Shown here: positions 23,057-31,571 of the stretch, one piece after another
Numbering within the stretch: position 1 is the stretch's first letter
Layout: each line of letters begins with the position of its first letter
NCBI GenBank assembly: GCA_902564235.1
Contig: CACFAG010000001.1
Coordinates: forward strand, 62,001-126,000
Reading direction: 5' to 3'
Source of the DNA: an uncultured Prochlorococcus sp.
GTDB taxonomy: Bacteria > Cyanobacteriota > Cyanobacteriia > PCC-6307 > Cyanobiaceae
Length of the DNA: 64,000 nucleotides
Notes under the pieces: generated by a model
The model's database searches: none
Told to the model about the DNA's origin: nothing
Seen by the model: only the letters and a program-made list of their open reading frames with translations
Translations under genes and position numbers: made by a program

Positions 23057-23482
23057 ATGATCAAAAATTTATTCATCGCATTAGCTTTTGCAATGATGCT
23101 TATCAATCCAAGCATTTCTATAGCTTCAGAATCTCCTGTTGAAGTACAAGAAATCTTCACCTCTTCAGAAAATATTGATGGAGATAATTTTAAGTATCCA
23201 AAAGGAAAAGCTGAACTGCGTTTGATTAGAGTAGAGGTTGAAAATGGAGCAACTATACCAATGCATTCTCATCCTGTACCTTTGTTAGGTCATATTGAAA
23301 GTGGTGAATTAACACTTGCTGAAAAAACAGGAATTAGTAAAACCTTTAAGGAAGGGGATTCATTTGTTCTCTCAGCAAATACTCCTGCGCATACAATGGC
23401 TAATAGTGGTGATTCTTCAGCAGTTATGTGGGTTGCCGTGGCATCAGCAGAAGGTGTACCTACATTAAATCCTGAAGAATAA
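23057..23482 (+). CDS. exported cupin protein, 141 aa
   Basis: ATG at 23057 starts a signal peptide (MIKNLFIALAFAMMLINPSISIASE) with a likely cleavage after ISIAS. The mature part is one cupin domain: PMHSHPVPLLGHIESGELTL (His54-region motif 1 with two His and Gly-Glu) and SVFLS-type motif 2 seen as FVLSANTPAHTMANSGD (His). Three His and one Glu would bind a metal. It should act in the periplasm or outer compartments. Substrate unknown; similar exported cupins are common in marine cyanobacteria. Confidence 0.8.
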   Translation: MIKNLFIALAFAMMLINPSISIASESPVEVQEIFTSSENIDGDNFKYPKGKAELRLIRVEVENGATIPMHSHPVPLLGHIESGELTLAEKTGISKTFKEGDSFVLSANTPAHTMANSGDSSAVMWVAVASAEGVPTLNPEE

Positions 23483-23588
23483 ATCAACCTTGATGGATAC
23501 TCATTCAAAAATGGATTTGTGATTATTTACTGTCATAAGGAAGCTCAAAGGACATAAGTTTTCAGACTGTACATAAACTTTATATTCA

Positions 23589-23789
23589 ATGTGTACAACA
23601 TTTATCGAGAATCATATCTTGAGAGGCATTGATGGTTATTTATTAGCTCGTATATATAGCAACTCAGTAGCAAAAATCATGCAGATTTACGAAAGGATAG
23701 GCATCCGAAAGAGGACTAAGAAACTAACCAATATTGAGTTCGATTCGAAGAAAGAGAACCCAGAAACTATCAGCCTCTTTGACGAATAA
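23589..23789 (+). CDS. hypothetical protein, 66 aa
   Basis: ATG at 23589 to TAA at 23787. Helical, mixed-charge protein: MCTTFIENHILRGIDGYLLA, RIYSNSVAKIMQIYERIGIR, then a basic and acidic tail (KRTKKLTNIEFDSKKENPE). It lies directly before the broken gene at 23798, with eight bases between, and may have been part of one operon with it. No domain recognised. Confidence 0.5.
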   Translation: MCTTFIENHILRGIDGYLLARIYSNSVAKIMQIYERIGIRKRTKKLTNIEFDSKKENPETISLFDE

Positions 23790-23797
23790 TCCTTTAA

Positions 23798-24010
23798 ATG
23801 AAAAAGACACAAAGGACGAAAGCTACATTAAGCAGCAAACTAAGTGTCTTAGAAGAGATCTTCATTAATGAAAAAGGTTTTTGTACTCGTGTGTAGGAGC
23901 GCGGAGTTAACCTTGAAACCGCTAGGTTCAAGTCCTTACGAAAAGGACAAGTCCTTAGACCATTTATACCTAACTTATTGCTCTTATGAAAGAGGGGCAT
24001 GACTATCTAA
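23798..24010 (+). pseudogene. small gene interrupted by two in-frame stops
   Basis: From ATG 23798 the frame reads MKKTQRTKATLSSKLSVLEE, then IFINEKGFCTRV and a TAG at 23894; continuing in the same frame gives ERGVNLETARFKSLRKGQV and LRPFIPNLLLL, a TGA at 23987, and KRGMTI with TAA at 24008. The text after the TAG looks like genuine basic protein, so this was probably a ~70-residue gene in which CAG became TAG. Either segment could still be translated. The end overlaps the convergent CP12-like gene by four bases. I considered and rejected a tRNA remnant at 23920-23940. Confidence 0.4.
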
Positions 24011-24147
24011 TCACAATAGACTAAACAATGGGGATTAGTAAGAGGTTCTTCGCATTCTCTAGTCAAGTAATTAACCTTATTTTTCTTAGCGTAATCAAGG
24101 TCTTTTAAATTCTTTTTGAGGATAGTGAATTGATTGAATAATTTCAT
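24007..24147 (-). CDS. CP12-like mini-protein, 46 aa
   Basis: ATG at 24147 follows a strong ribosome site, AGGAGGTC (minus strand, about 24152-24160). The product MKLFNQFTILKKNLKDLDYA.. ends RECEEPLTNPHCLVYCD. It is a clear paralog of 13051-13197 (shared MKL..FT..KK.LKDLDY..K and C-x8-C-x3-C) and of 12696-12848. The ending HCLVYCD is close to the CRVYxD end of CP12, which binds GAPDH. It is located far from its paralogs and on the other strand, in a stretch of remnants, so the family seems to be mobile or duplicated. An 18-codon frame (24144-24200) overlaps its start as ATGA. Confidence 0.65.
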   Translation of the reverse strand: MKLFNQFTILKKNLKDLDYAKKNKVNYLTRECEEPLTNPHCLVYCD

Positions 24148-24281
24148 TTAGACCTCCTAGATCCATCCCTATATTGTCTTCTTATCGCCTTGAAATTCAT
24201 AGGTCGGTTTAGGGAACTATTAGGGACAGGAAGAGTTATATATTTGGAATCAATAACTCCAGAAGAAATACCTTTTAATTA

Positions 24282-24377
24282 ATGTTGCGACTTCTTCCGT
24301 TACCGATTTTTATTTGCATTTATCTATTTTTTGGTGGAGATGTAAAAAAAATATTATCACTAGCGATAAGCAACTAA
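24282..24377 (+). CDS. tiny hydrophobic peptide, 31 aa (tentative)
   Basis: ATG at 24282 to TAA at 24375: MLRLLPLPIFICIYLFFGG, then DVKKILSLAISN. One membrane helix with a short tail. No ribosome site of note, and it overlaps another open frame, so support is weak. Confidence 0.2.
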   Translation: MLRLLPLPIFICIYLFFGGDVKKILSLAISN

Positions 24378-24600
24378 AACCTTGCATTGATTGGGCATAT
24401 ATAAAAAATTTACCTCTCCCACCAAAACCTTCATTTGTCGAGTTTTATGTTGTTTATGTCTCTTCTTTTTTTAAATTTCCCTTTGGGATAATTATTTAAA
24501 AACTACCTTTTGCAAAGAAAGTAAGATACTACGAAATGGAAATGAAACTAATATTTGATAAATGTAATCTAGAAAAAATTAAAAAAAATAATTAACTAAT

Positions 24601-24714
24601 TTATTGATATGTCTTGAGTAAAGATATATAAATTCCTAATAATACAAATATTGCTACACCTATTCCCATGACTGTAGTGGGTTGATTATTCCAAATATTA
24701 GTTAAAAATTCCAT
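24601..24714 (-). CDS. small single-span membrane protein, 37 aa
   Basis: ATG at 24714 to TAA at 24601. The N-terminus MEFLTNIWNNQPTTVMG is polar, then one transmembrane helix (IGVAIFVLLGIYISLL, about residues 18-33) and the short end KTYQ. The clean layout resembles small subunits of thylakoid complexes, but I cannot match it to one. Twelve bases separate it from the gene upstream on the same strand (24727-24852), so the two are probably cotranscribed. Confidence 0.5.
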   Translation of the reverse strand: MEFLTNIWNNQPTTVMGIGVAIFVLLGIYISLLKTYQ

Positions 24715-24726
24715 TGAATGGGAAAT

Positions 24727-24852
24727 TTAAATTTTTTTAGCTTTATCAGCTCTATTCATTACTTTTCTAAAAATATTATTTTTAATTGATAAATCAGAAA
24801 TACAATAAAGAGTTAAAAACAAAACTACTTTTGCAAAAAAAGAGATTTGCAT
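24727..24852 (-). CDS. small hypothetical protein, 41 aa
   Basis: I use ATG 24852 (MQISFFAKVVLFLTLYCISD) rather than the longer open frame, whose extra N-terminal part is random-looking. One hydrophobic helix at the N-terminus is followed by a basic tail (LSIKNNIFRKVMNRADKAKKI). It precedes the 37-aa membrane protein by 12 bases and may form a two-gene unit with it. Function unknown. Confidence 0.4.
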   Translation of the reverse strand: MQISFFAKVVLFLTLYCISDLSIKNNIFRKVMNRADKAKKI

Positions 24853-25178
24853 AATAAAAATAACTCTACATACATAAAAGCAAATTAAATTTAAATCGCC
24901 AATTTTTTTGAAGACTTCATAGTAGGTATGTTTAATAATTAACAATCGATACACAATTTGGATTCAGCACTCCCGCTATAGAAGCCCGCATTCAATACCT
25001 ATCTATTAAATTAGTCAGATCAAATATTTTGATAGCAATTTATAAAATCATATATAGGTATAAGTAAGGACAATTACCCTCCCCCCTCCATACCACCCTA
25101 GAAATCCTTATTTTAAAACTTGTTGACTCTTACTCTTTTCAGTTGTTATGACTATTAGTACATTTATACTATATATTT

Positions 25179-25364
25179 ATGGAGCACTGGAAGGGATGGG
25201 ATTATCTAGAGGACGAAATATTATTAAGAAAACGACGGAAGACTTGTATTACTTGCAATCACTTTAGGTACAGCACGACAAATTCTTGTGTCACCATCCT
25301 TACTTGTCCCTTTCATCAAAAGCTTATTCCTCAAGGTGATCATCTAATTAAAGGATTCAGATAA
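25179..25364 (+). CDS. small Cys-rich protein, 61 aa, possible zinc binding
   Basis: ATG at 25179. The N-terminal part (MEHWKGWDYLEDEILLRKRR) is charged and helical; the second half has KTCITCNHFRYSTTNSC, then VTILTCPFHQKLIPQGDHLI. Four Cys in CxxC..C..C with nearby His (CNHF, CPFHQ) suggest one zinc site. The CxxCxHF..LTCPxHxxLIPxGxHL pattern is one I associate with a conserved cyanobacterial small protein of unknown function. It lies in an accessory-like stretch with higher GC than the surroundings. Confidence 0.6.
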   Translation: MEHWKGWDYLEDEILLRKRRKTCITCNHFRYSTTNSCVTILTCPFHQKLIPQGDHLIKGFR

Positions 25365-25698
25365 TGGAGAGAGAGCAGCAGAATATTTGCTACAGAAGCA
25401 GCTTAAGCTTCGGGTTTGTGGTTTGTATAGGACGTTATTAAAAATTATCATATGCTGACTTCTTTCCTAGTGGTGCGGACAGAAGAAATAAGAATCAAGG
25501 TATAAATTGGTTTTTGAATATCTATAGATTAATGAGAATAAATAAAAAAGTATCTCTCAAGCGATCTGTAACTATATACTTTTAGGTTTAAATTATTTAC
25601 GATAAATTAGATCAAAGGAATAGGCTCAAATGCCTCAGGGAAAGTGAGCTCCTTCCACACCCCGTCCACACTTTGTAATAATCTTCTAACTGATAACT
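25365..25698. other. spacer without a clear gene
   Basis: 334 bases of slightly higher GC than neighbouring spacers. A short frame at 25374 onward (GERAAEYLLQKQLKLRVCGL in one phase) may be a remnant but is not supported. The last 90 bases must contain the promoter of the EVE-domain gene. Confidence 0.3.
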
Positions 25699-26157
25699 AT
25701 GACCGAGATAAACTACTGGCTAATGAAAAGTGAGCCTGATGCTTACAGCATTGATAATTTAAAAAATGACGGGATAACTTTATGGGACGGGATAAGAAAT
25801 TATCAAGCTCGAAATTTCATGAGAAAAATGAATAAAGGAGATAAGGCTTTTTTTTATCATTCAAACTGTAAACCCCCAGGTATTGTTGGACTTATGGAGG
25901 TGATAAATCTAAATATTGTCGATCCCACCCAATTTGATAAGAATTCAAAGTATTTTGATCCAAAATCTAAACCTGAAAATCCAAAATGGGATTGTGTAAA
26001 AGTAAAATACTTGTCTAAATCAAATAAAATGCTTAGTTTACCTGAATTGAAGATTTTATTTAACGATGATGAATTATTAGTTGTAAAAAAAGGAAATAGG
26101 TTATCTATACTACCTGTACGAAATGATATAGCAAAAAAATTACTAGAAAAAATATAA
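25699..26157 (+). CDS. EVE-domain protein (THYN1-like)
   Basis: A single EVE domain of 152 residues, structurally related to PUA and YTH domains that read modified bases. Family motifs are clear: YWLMKSEPDAYSIDNL (about 6-21), WDGIRNYQARNFMR (about 29-42), GDKAFFYHSNCKPPGIVG (about 47-64) and FDPKS..ENPKWDCVKV (about 86-103). Bacterial and human THYN1-type EVE proteins are thought to bind modified cytosines or modified RNA; the ligand here is unknown. It is convergent with the DUF2811 gene. Confidence 0.9.
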   Translation: MTEINYWLMKSEPDAYSIDNLKNDGITLWDGIRNYQARNFMRKMNKGDKAFFYHSNCKPPGIVGLMEVINLNIVDPTQFDKNSKYFDPKSKPENPKWDCVKVKYLSKSNKMLSLPELKILFNDDELLVVKKGNRLSILPVRNDIAKKLLEKI

Positions 26158-26164
26158 AAAATTT

Positions 26165-26416
26165 TTAGTCCTTAAAATTCATTGAAAACATATTTCCTAC
26201 ATAAAGTCTCGTTAAATCTCTATTTTGAAATCCTTTTTGCATCAAAAATCCTGCAATAGCGGCTTGTAATATCCTGTATTGATCCCAGTTGGGGTGTTCC
26301 TCAACAAATTTTTTCATTGCATTTTGAAGATTTTCCTGAAGTTCACATTTAAAACTAATTACTTCATCTTTCTGATTTAAGACTATTGGATTTTTGTCGT
26401 AATTTAACTCTTGCAT
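26165..26416 (-). CDS. DUF2811 protein, 83 aa
   Basis: A small cyanobacterial protein family. The central stretch LQNAMKKFVEEHPNWDQY, RILQAAIAGFLMQKGFQNRD, LTRLYVGNMF matches DUF2811 (LQEAMxxFIExHPNWDQYRLxQAALAGFLxQxG). All helical, soluble. Function unknown in the family. Start ATG 26416 fits the usual length. It is convergent with the EVE gene (8 bases between stops). Confidence 0.85.
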   Translation of the reverse strand: MQELNYDKNPIVLNQKDEVISFKCELQENLQNAMKKFVEEHPNWDQYRILQAAIAGFLMQKGFQNRDLTRLYVGNMFSMNFKD

Positions 26417-26608
26417 CTTAAAAAACTTTTTGAAAATTAAATCTAAAATTAGTTTTCTTCAAAAATACTAAATCGTCAACAAGTTTAATTAAGTAACAGT
26501 CTCATTTCATAGAATTATGAGAATCCTGTCATAAAGAGGGGGGTCATATAAATTAATTTTAAAAAATTAATTCTTACTGAAATATAAAGATTTATATAAA
26601 ATCAGAAG

Positions 26609-26661
26609 TTTTCCACATGCTATAGAGCATCAGATATTTCTTAAAAAAAATTTGTGGAAAA
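26609..26661. promoter_or_regulatory. pair of inverted DnaA boxes
   Basis: TTTTCCACA at 26609-26617 and its inverse TGTGGAAAA at 26653-26661, 35 bases apart, with a further half-match GTTGTGAAAA just after. TTTTCCACA is the preferred cyanobacterial DnaA box. They sit in a 308-base AT-rich spacer (26417-26724) between two minus-strand genes. This may be a DnaA-titration or DnaA-regulated promoter site, or near a replication origin; nothing else origin-like (dnaA, dnaN) is in the window. Confidence 0.45.
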
Positions 26662-26724
26662 GTTGTGAAAAAATCTTTTTTGCTAGGGGAAATATTTTCT
26701 AAAATTTCCAATTTTATTTATCTT

Positions 26725-27096
26725 TTAATCCATTGATTCCCACATCTTTTTTATTTCATAAAATAAATTTTGTGCTATTGGTATCGGCCAATACATTTCG
26801 AAAGATCTAGTTTGGTCTTGACTTTGAAAAACAAACCTTAAACTCCATTCATTCTTTTTCCCTTCTAACTCAATATACCAAGGTGGTTTTTCTAATTCTA
26901 AAGTAATAGACTCTTCTTCCATTAGTTCATTCTTGATAACTAATAGTTGTTCATTAATTCTTGAAAGTAAAATATATAGTGAATAAAATTCGCTTTTTTG
27001 TAACTCAATTGACCAATTATCAACACCAATCAAAAAGCAAAATTTGCCTTTTTTTAAATCTCTAAGTAATCTCCATCTTTTTTGGTCTCTTACCAA
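26725..27096 (-). CDS. DUF1818 protein, 123 aa
   Basis: A cyanobacterial conserved protein. Features of DUF1818: GKFCFLIGVDNWSIELQKSEF near residues 17-37 (LxGxxxWxxELTxxE), central helix LYILLSRINEQL, EEESITLELE, and LELEKPPWYIELEGKKNEWSLRF. The fold resembles an NTF2 or Whirly-like single-strand binding domain in predictions, but function is unknown. It lies two bases after the rpoZ stop, so the two genes form an operon. Confidence 0.85.
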   Translation of the reverse strand: MVRDQKRWRLLRDLKKGKFCFLIGVDNWSIELQKSEFYSLYILLSRINEQLLVIKNELMEEESITLELEKPPWYIELEGKKNEWSLRFVFQSQDQTRSFEMYWPIPIAQNLFYEIKKMWESMD

Positions 27097-27098
27097 AA

Positions 27099-27335
27099 TT
27101 ATCCAGGAAGTAAATCCGGTTGGTCTTGTTCATCGCTTAGTTCAATGATAGACCTTTGAACGGGTTTAATAGTTGACTCTTCTAACAATCCATCAAAATC
27201 ATCAAAACGTCTTTGTTTAGCTCTGAAAGCAATTTTCACTGTAGTTAAGTATCTATTGGTTGATTTTCTTATTAAGCTCTCTCCTCTCTTTGCAAGGTCA
27301 TTAGAATTAATTCCTGGATTATTTGATATGTTCAT
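27099..27335 (-). CDS. rpoZ: RNA polymerase omega subunit
   Basis: The cyanobacterial omega subunit, 78 aa, which stabilises the beta' subunit and affects sigma binding. Features: [21 protein letters not shown] (RxxxLxxxxxNRYxxTVxIAxRAK pattern) and [17 protein letters not shown] place the start at ATG 27335 ([16 protein letters not shown]); an open frame three codons longer starts with TTG. It is first in a two-gene operon with DUF1818. The Hsp70-like gene is divergent. Confidence 0.85.
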   Translation of the reverse strand: MNISNNPGINSNDLAKRGESLIRKSTNRYLTTVKIAFRAKQRRFDDFDGLLEESTIKPVQRSIIELSDEQDQPDLLPG

Positions 27336-27434
27336 TAAAAACAATTTTTTACTTTAAAATATATTTTACAGCTTATTCGACCGTTTCAAAACATAAATTA
27401 CAAAAACAACTTAATTTTACTAAAAAAAATTTAT

Positions 27435-29004
27435 ATGAAAAATAATTTATCTGGAACACTTGCAATTGATCTTGGAAATACTAATACTGTAATAGCTTTT
27501 CAAGATCAAAAAGATATAAACTCTATTTTAATTGAAATACCGAATATAACTTCATCTCCAGGAGTTATTCCTACAGCAGTTTGGTTCGAGGAATCTTCAA
27601 AGATCCCTAAAATTGGTATTAGTGCTCTAAAGATGAGGAATAAATATAATTCTGATTTATTTTTTCATTCGAATTTTAAAAGATTAATTGGAAATCCTAT
27701 TGAAAAATTTAACCAAAAAAATATTTTAAATCCTATTGAATGTGGAGAAAAATTTTTTAAATTTTTGTTGGCAAGCATTCCACAAAAATATGTGATCAAA
27801 AGACTTGTTTTAACTGCTCCGATTGATACATACAAAGGTTACAGAGAATGGTTAGTCAATCTTTGCAAAGAAATAACAGTAGATGAAATAGCACTAGTTG
27901 ATGAGCCTACTGCCGCAAGTTTAGGAATTAATGTTCCATTTGGCTCAAAAATTATGACATTAGATATCGGAGGGAGCACAATCGATATGAATATAGTCAA
28001 AATAGAAGGAGGAGAAGGGAAATCTGGCCCAATAGCTGAGCTATTAAAATTTAAAGGAAATGATGTAAGCTCAATTTCAAAACAAAAAATAAGGTGTGCT
28101 GAAATAATCGGAAAAACAGGCTCAAAATTTGGTGGGAAAGATATTGATCAATGGATAGTTGATTATTTTATTCCAGATAATAAATTTGCTATTAACATTT
28201 CAAGGGGGGAAGAAATAAAATGTAAACTGAGCTCATCTGCAATCAAAAATGAAAATAAATATCCAACAAAATTATTTACTGAACAATCTCAAGAAAAAGT
28301 ATTTTATTTAAGTAAAGAGATATTTGAAAAAATACTCATTGAAAATTGTCTTCTTAATCATCTTAATTCTCTGCTCAAAGATTTATTAAATCAAGCAAGA
28401 GGAAAATTTTGCACAGTTGATGACTTAAATGCAATTATTTTGGTTGGAGGGGGGACTCAAATACCATTAATTAAAGAATGGATAACAAAAAAGATTCCAA
28501 AAGTTGAAATAAAGTCGCCCCCCCCCCATTGAAGCTATAGCTCTGGGAGCTTTAGCAATGACTCCAGGGGTACAAATTAAAGACATATTAACAAGAGGAT
28601 TATCTATAAGATTATTTAATAAAAGAGAACAAAAACATTTCTGGCATCCAATATTTTGCAAAGGTCAAACATGGCCAACTGAAAATTCATTTAAACTAAT
28701 TCTTCAAGCCAGTAAAAATAATCAGAAAGTGTTCGAAATAATAATAGGAGAAACAAACAAAGAAAGAGCATATGATGTGATTTTTGAAAATGGATTACCA
28801 AAGTTATCAGAAGTTCAAAATGAAGAAGAAATTAAAAAATGGGACAAAAAACCACTTCAAATAAAACTAAAGAATAAATCTAATATTGGAAAAGACAACT
28901 TGAAACTTTTTTTTAAAATCACCAAAAGTGCTGATTTATTAGTTGACTGTTTTGATATTAAAGATGAATTTTTAGGAGAATATAATTTAGGAAATATCTT
29001 CTAA
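27435..29004 (+). pseudogene. Hsp70/DnaK-family protein, frameshifted at a C10 tract
   Basis: An actin-fold Hsp70-type ATPase, about 522 aa after repair, shorter than DnaK (about 630). Phosphate-1 loop AIDLGNTNTVIAF at residues 9-21, LVDEPTAASLGI, and phosphate-2 LDIGGSTIDMNIV are clear, then ILVGGGTQIPLIK near the end of the ATPase domain. At 28518-28527 ten C break the frame: with ten the first part stops at 28532; with nine it would read SPPPIEAIALGALAMTPGV and go on to 29004 as a short substrate-binding-like part (LSIRLFNKREQKHFWHPIF). The downstream frame has no start of its own at the join. So it is a real frameshift, slippage site or sequence error. Divergent from rpoZ. Confidence 0.8.
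28518..28527. repeat. C10 homopolymer inside the Hsp70-like gene
   Basis: Ten consecutive C in an AT-rich genome. Nine would restore the reading frame of the gene around it. Confidence 0.9.
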
Positions 29005-29011
29005 AAACAAG

Positions 29012-29548
29012 CTATTCAAGAAAAACTCCTTCTTCATTATCAACATTATTCAAACGTAAACTGATACTTTCATTTTTACTAGTTGAAACTTTTTTACCAC
29101 AAAAATCTGGGTGAATAGGTAATTCTCTATGACCTCTATCTACCATTACCAATAACATTACTCTTTGAGGTCTGCCCCATGAATATAAAGCATCCATTGC
29201 AGCTCTAATTGTTCTTCCTGTATAAATTACATCATCTATTAAAAGAATTTCTTTTTTCTCAATAGGAGTTGGAATATCAGTCGCTTTTATTAGGCGAGTT
29301 CCCACTCTATTTTGGTCATCTCTATAAAAAGTTGGATCAATTATTCCTTTTCTAATTGTTAAACCTGTTCTAGATAATAATTCCTTTGCTAGCACTTCAG
29401 TCAGATCAATTCCTCTTGTAGGGATACCAACCAAAAGAAGGTTGTCTAGATTTTTTACTTTTTCAATAATTTCGGAAGTTAAACGTGAAAGAGTTTTTCT
29501 AAGCTCAACTTCATTAAGTATTACGATCTTTTTTGTTTTATTGGACAT
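29012..29548 (-). CDS. pyrR: bifunctional pyr regulator/uracil phosphoribosyltransferase PyrR
   Basis: A PRTase-fold protein, 178 aa. The PRPP loop LLIDDVIYTGRTIRAAMDAL (about 98-117, VxxDDVxxTGxT) is the type I PRTase hallmark; IPTRGIDL near 43-50 and DRGHRELPI near 136-144 are PyrR-specific and the latter binds RNA in Gram-positive PyrR. In Bacillus it attenuates the pyr operon by binding its leader RNA; in cyanobacteria the regulatory role is uncertain but the UPRT activity is likely. Start ATG 29548. It is convergent with the Hsp70-like gene. Confidence 0.9.
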   Translation of the reverse strand: MSNKTKKIVILNEVELRKTLSRLTSEIIEKVKNLDNLLLVGIPTRGIDLTEVLAKELLSRTGLTIRKGIIDPTFYRDDQNRVGTRLIKATDIPTPIEKKEILLIDDVIYTGRTIRAAMDALYSWGRPQRVMLLVMVDRGHRELPIHPDFCGKKVSTSKNESISLRLNNVDNEEGVFLE

Positions 29549-29686
29549 AATTTATAAATAAATAAAATTCGTTCAATATCTTCATAAATTAGCAAAAGCT
29601 AACTATATTTAAATAAAAATTGTTAAAGAGTAGGATTTAAAGCTAGATTTAAGATTGGATCGATTAACAATGAATTTGATCTAAAT

Positions 29687-31309
29687 ATGTCAAATATTAG
29701 CAGCAAAAATATAAAAAGGTTAAGTGTTCCTCAGAGCCCTGTAGTTCTTGCAATTCTTGATGGATGGGGATATCGAAAAGAAACACCCGATAATGCTATA
29801 AAAAGTGCCAACACACCAATCATGGACTCATTATGGCATGCTTATCCACACACTCTAATCAGCGCTAGTGGATCTGATGTCGGTTTACCAGATGGTCAAA
29901 TGGGTAATTCAGAGGTGGGACATCTTACCATTGGTTCGGGAAGGATAATACAACAAGAACTTGTAAGGATTTCAAATATTGTAAAAAATAATCATCTAGG
30001 CTCGGTTAATCAGTTAAAAGAGATGGCTGATTCATTAAAGAATAATAATTCTACTTTGCATATCATGGGACTATGTTCTGATGGAGGAGTACATAGTCAT
30101 ATTGATCATTTATTAGGTTTGATAAAATGGGCCTCTGATAATTCCATCAAAAAAGTTGCAATTCATATTATTACGGATGGAAGGGATACTCCTGCAAAAA
30201 GTGCATCCAAGTATCTTAACCAAATAGAATCATGCATAAAAAAATACAATACTGGCGAGATCGCATCTATTTGCGGAAGATACTGGATAATGGATAGAAA
30301 TCTTTTATGGGATAGAACAGAAAAAGCATATGCTAATTTGACTGATCCAAATATTAAAGTAACGAATATTTCTCCTAAAGATTACCTTGAAAAAAGTTAT
30401 CACAAAAACATAACCGATGAATTTATAGAGCCTATAAGAATATCTGAAAAATATCTTAAAGATGGAGATAGTTTAATTTTCTTTAACTTTCGTCCAGACA
30501 GAGCAAGACAAATAGTCAAATCGCTTTCAGTAAAAGAATTCTCGGACTTTCAAAGAAAAAATATGCCTAATTTAGATTTTGTTACTTTTACTCAATATGA
30601 TCCCCACTTTCCCGTTAAAGTTGCATTCCCACCTGAATCACTCAATAATTTTATAGGCCAAATTGTTTCAGAAAATGGTCTCAAGCAGTATAGAACAGCA
30701 GAAACAGAAAAATATCCTCACGTAACATACTTTTTCAATGGAGGTGTAGAAATACCATTACCTGGAGAAGAAAGACATTTAATTCCATCCCCAAGAGTCG
30801 CAACTTATGATATGGAACCGGAAATGTCCGCTGAAGAATTAACTAAAAGTTGCTCTAAAGCAATTAAAAGTGGAAACTATTCTTTTGTTGTAATCAATTT
30901 TGCCAATCCTGATATGGTGGGTCACACAGGAAACATGAATGCAACAATTAAAGCTATAGAGACTGTAGATAAATGTATAGGTCAAATAGTTAACGCTACT
31001 GGAGAAATGGGTGGAAGCATTCTTATAACAGCTGATCATGGTAACGCAGAGTTAATGAAAGGACCTACTGGAGAACCATGGACAGCTCACACTATTAATA
31101 AAGTCCCATTAATTTTGATTGAAGGTGAAAAAAGAAAAATTCCAAATATGGGAAATGAAATTAATTTAAGAGATAATGCTGGCTTGGCAGATATTGCTCC
31201 GACTTTATTGCAATTATTAAATCTCCCAATACCAAGAGAAATGACAGGAAAATCTCTTATTAAAGAAATCGAATTGAAGGGTTATAATAAGGTAGTACAA
31301 CCCGTTTAA
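29687..31309 (+). CDS. gpmI: 2,3-bisphosphoglycerate-independent phosphoglycerate mutase
   Basis: Interconverts 3- and 2-phosphoglycerate in glycolysis, 540 aa. Alkaline-phosphatase superfamily metal and Ser motifs are in place: [10 protein letters not shown] (about 23-32), [13 protein letters not shown] with the phosphoserine Ser (about 68-80), [17 protein letters not shown] (about 264-280) and [20 protein letters not shown] near the end (about 445-478). Length and order match the family. Secretion gene secG follows after 22 bases and could be in the same transcript. Start ATG 29687. Confidence 0.95.
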   Translation: MSNISSKNIKRLSVPQSPVVLAILDGWGYRKETPDNAIKSANTPIMDSLWHAYPHTLISASGSDVGLPDGQMGNSEVGHLTIGSGRIIQQELVRISNIVKNNHLGSVNQLKEMADSLKNNNSTLHIMGLCSDGGVHSHIDHLLGLIKWASDNSIKKVAIHIITDGRDTPAKSASKYLNQIESCIKKYNTGEIASICGRYWIMDRNLLWDRTEKAYANLTDPNIKVTNISPKDYLEKSYHKNITDEFIEPIRISEKYLKDGDSLIFFNFRPDRARQIVKSLSVKEFSDFQRKNMPNLDFVTFTQYDPHFPVKVAFPPESLNNFIGQIVSENGLKQYRTAETEKYPHVTYFFNGGVEIPLPGEERHLIPSPRVATYDMEPEMSAEELTKSCSKAIKSGNYSFVVINFANPDMVGHTGNMNATIKAIETVDKCIGQIVNATGEMGGSILITADHGNAELMKGPTGEPWTAHTINKVPLILIEGEKRKIPNMGNEINLRDNAGLADIAPTLLQLLNLPIPREMTGKSLIKEIELKGYNKVVQPV

Positions 31310-31331
31310 AGTTAATAAGAGTTTTTTTGCA

Positions 31332-31559
31332 ATGATTCAAATTTTTAGTTGGATATGGGTATTTTCTGGAGTTCTTCTTATTGTTTTAGTTTTACTTCAT
31401 AGTCCTAAAGGTGATGGAATGGGAGGAATAGCTGCAAGTGGTAGCTCTATGTTCAACAGTGCAAGCAGTGCAGAAGCATCTCTAAATAAAATAACTTGGA
31501 CTTTTTTAGTGATATTTTTGTCTCTAGCCATTATTCTCAGCGCTGGTTGGATTTCATAA
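31332..31559 (+). CDS. secG: SecG, preprotein translocase subunit
   Basis: 75 aa with two membrane helices (about 4-22 and 53-72) and the conserved loop HSPKGDGMGGIAASGSSMFN between them, which is the SecG signature (GxGxxF-like) around the SecYEG channel. Helps SecYE/SecA move unfolded proteins across plasma and thylakoid membranes. It lies just downstream of gpmI and is followed by a terminator. Confidence 0.9.
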   Translation: MIQIFSWIWVFSGVLLIVLVLLHSPKGDGMGGIAASGSSMFNSASSAEASLNKITWTFLVIFLSLAIILSAGWIS

Positions 31560-31571
31560 AAGCTGAATAAA

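Noticed and set aside
23895-23945. AGGTTCAAGTCC looks like a tRNA T-arm
   Set aside because: No matching acceptor, D- or anticodon arms, and the same bases read as good protein (NLETARFKSLRKGQV) in frame with the start at 23798.
23794-24000. 68-codon open frame on the minus strand
   Set aside because: Plus strand reads as a protein-like broken gene; the minus product has random composition.
24314-24499. 61-codon plus-strand frame
   Set aside because: TTG start, random-looking sequence, overlaps another weak frame.
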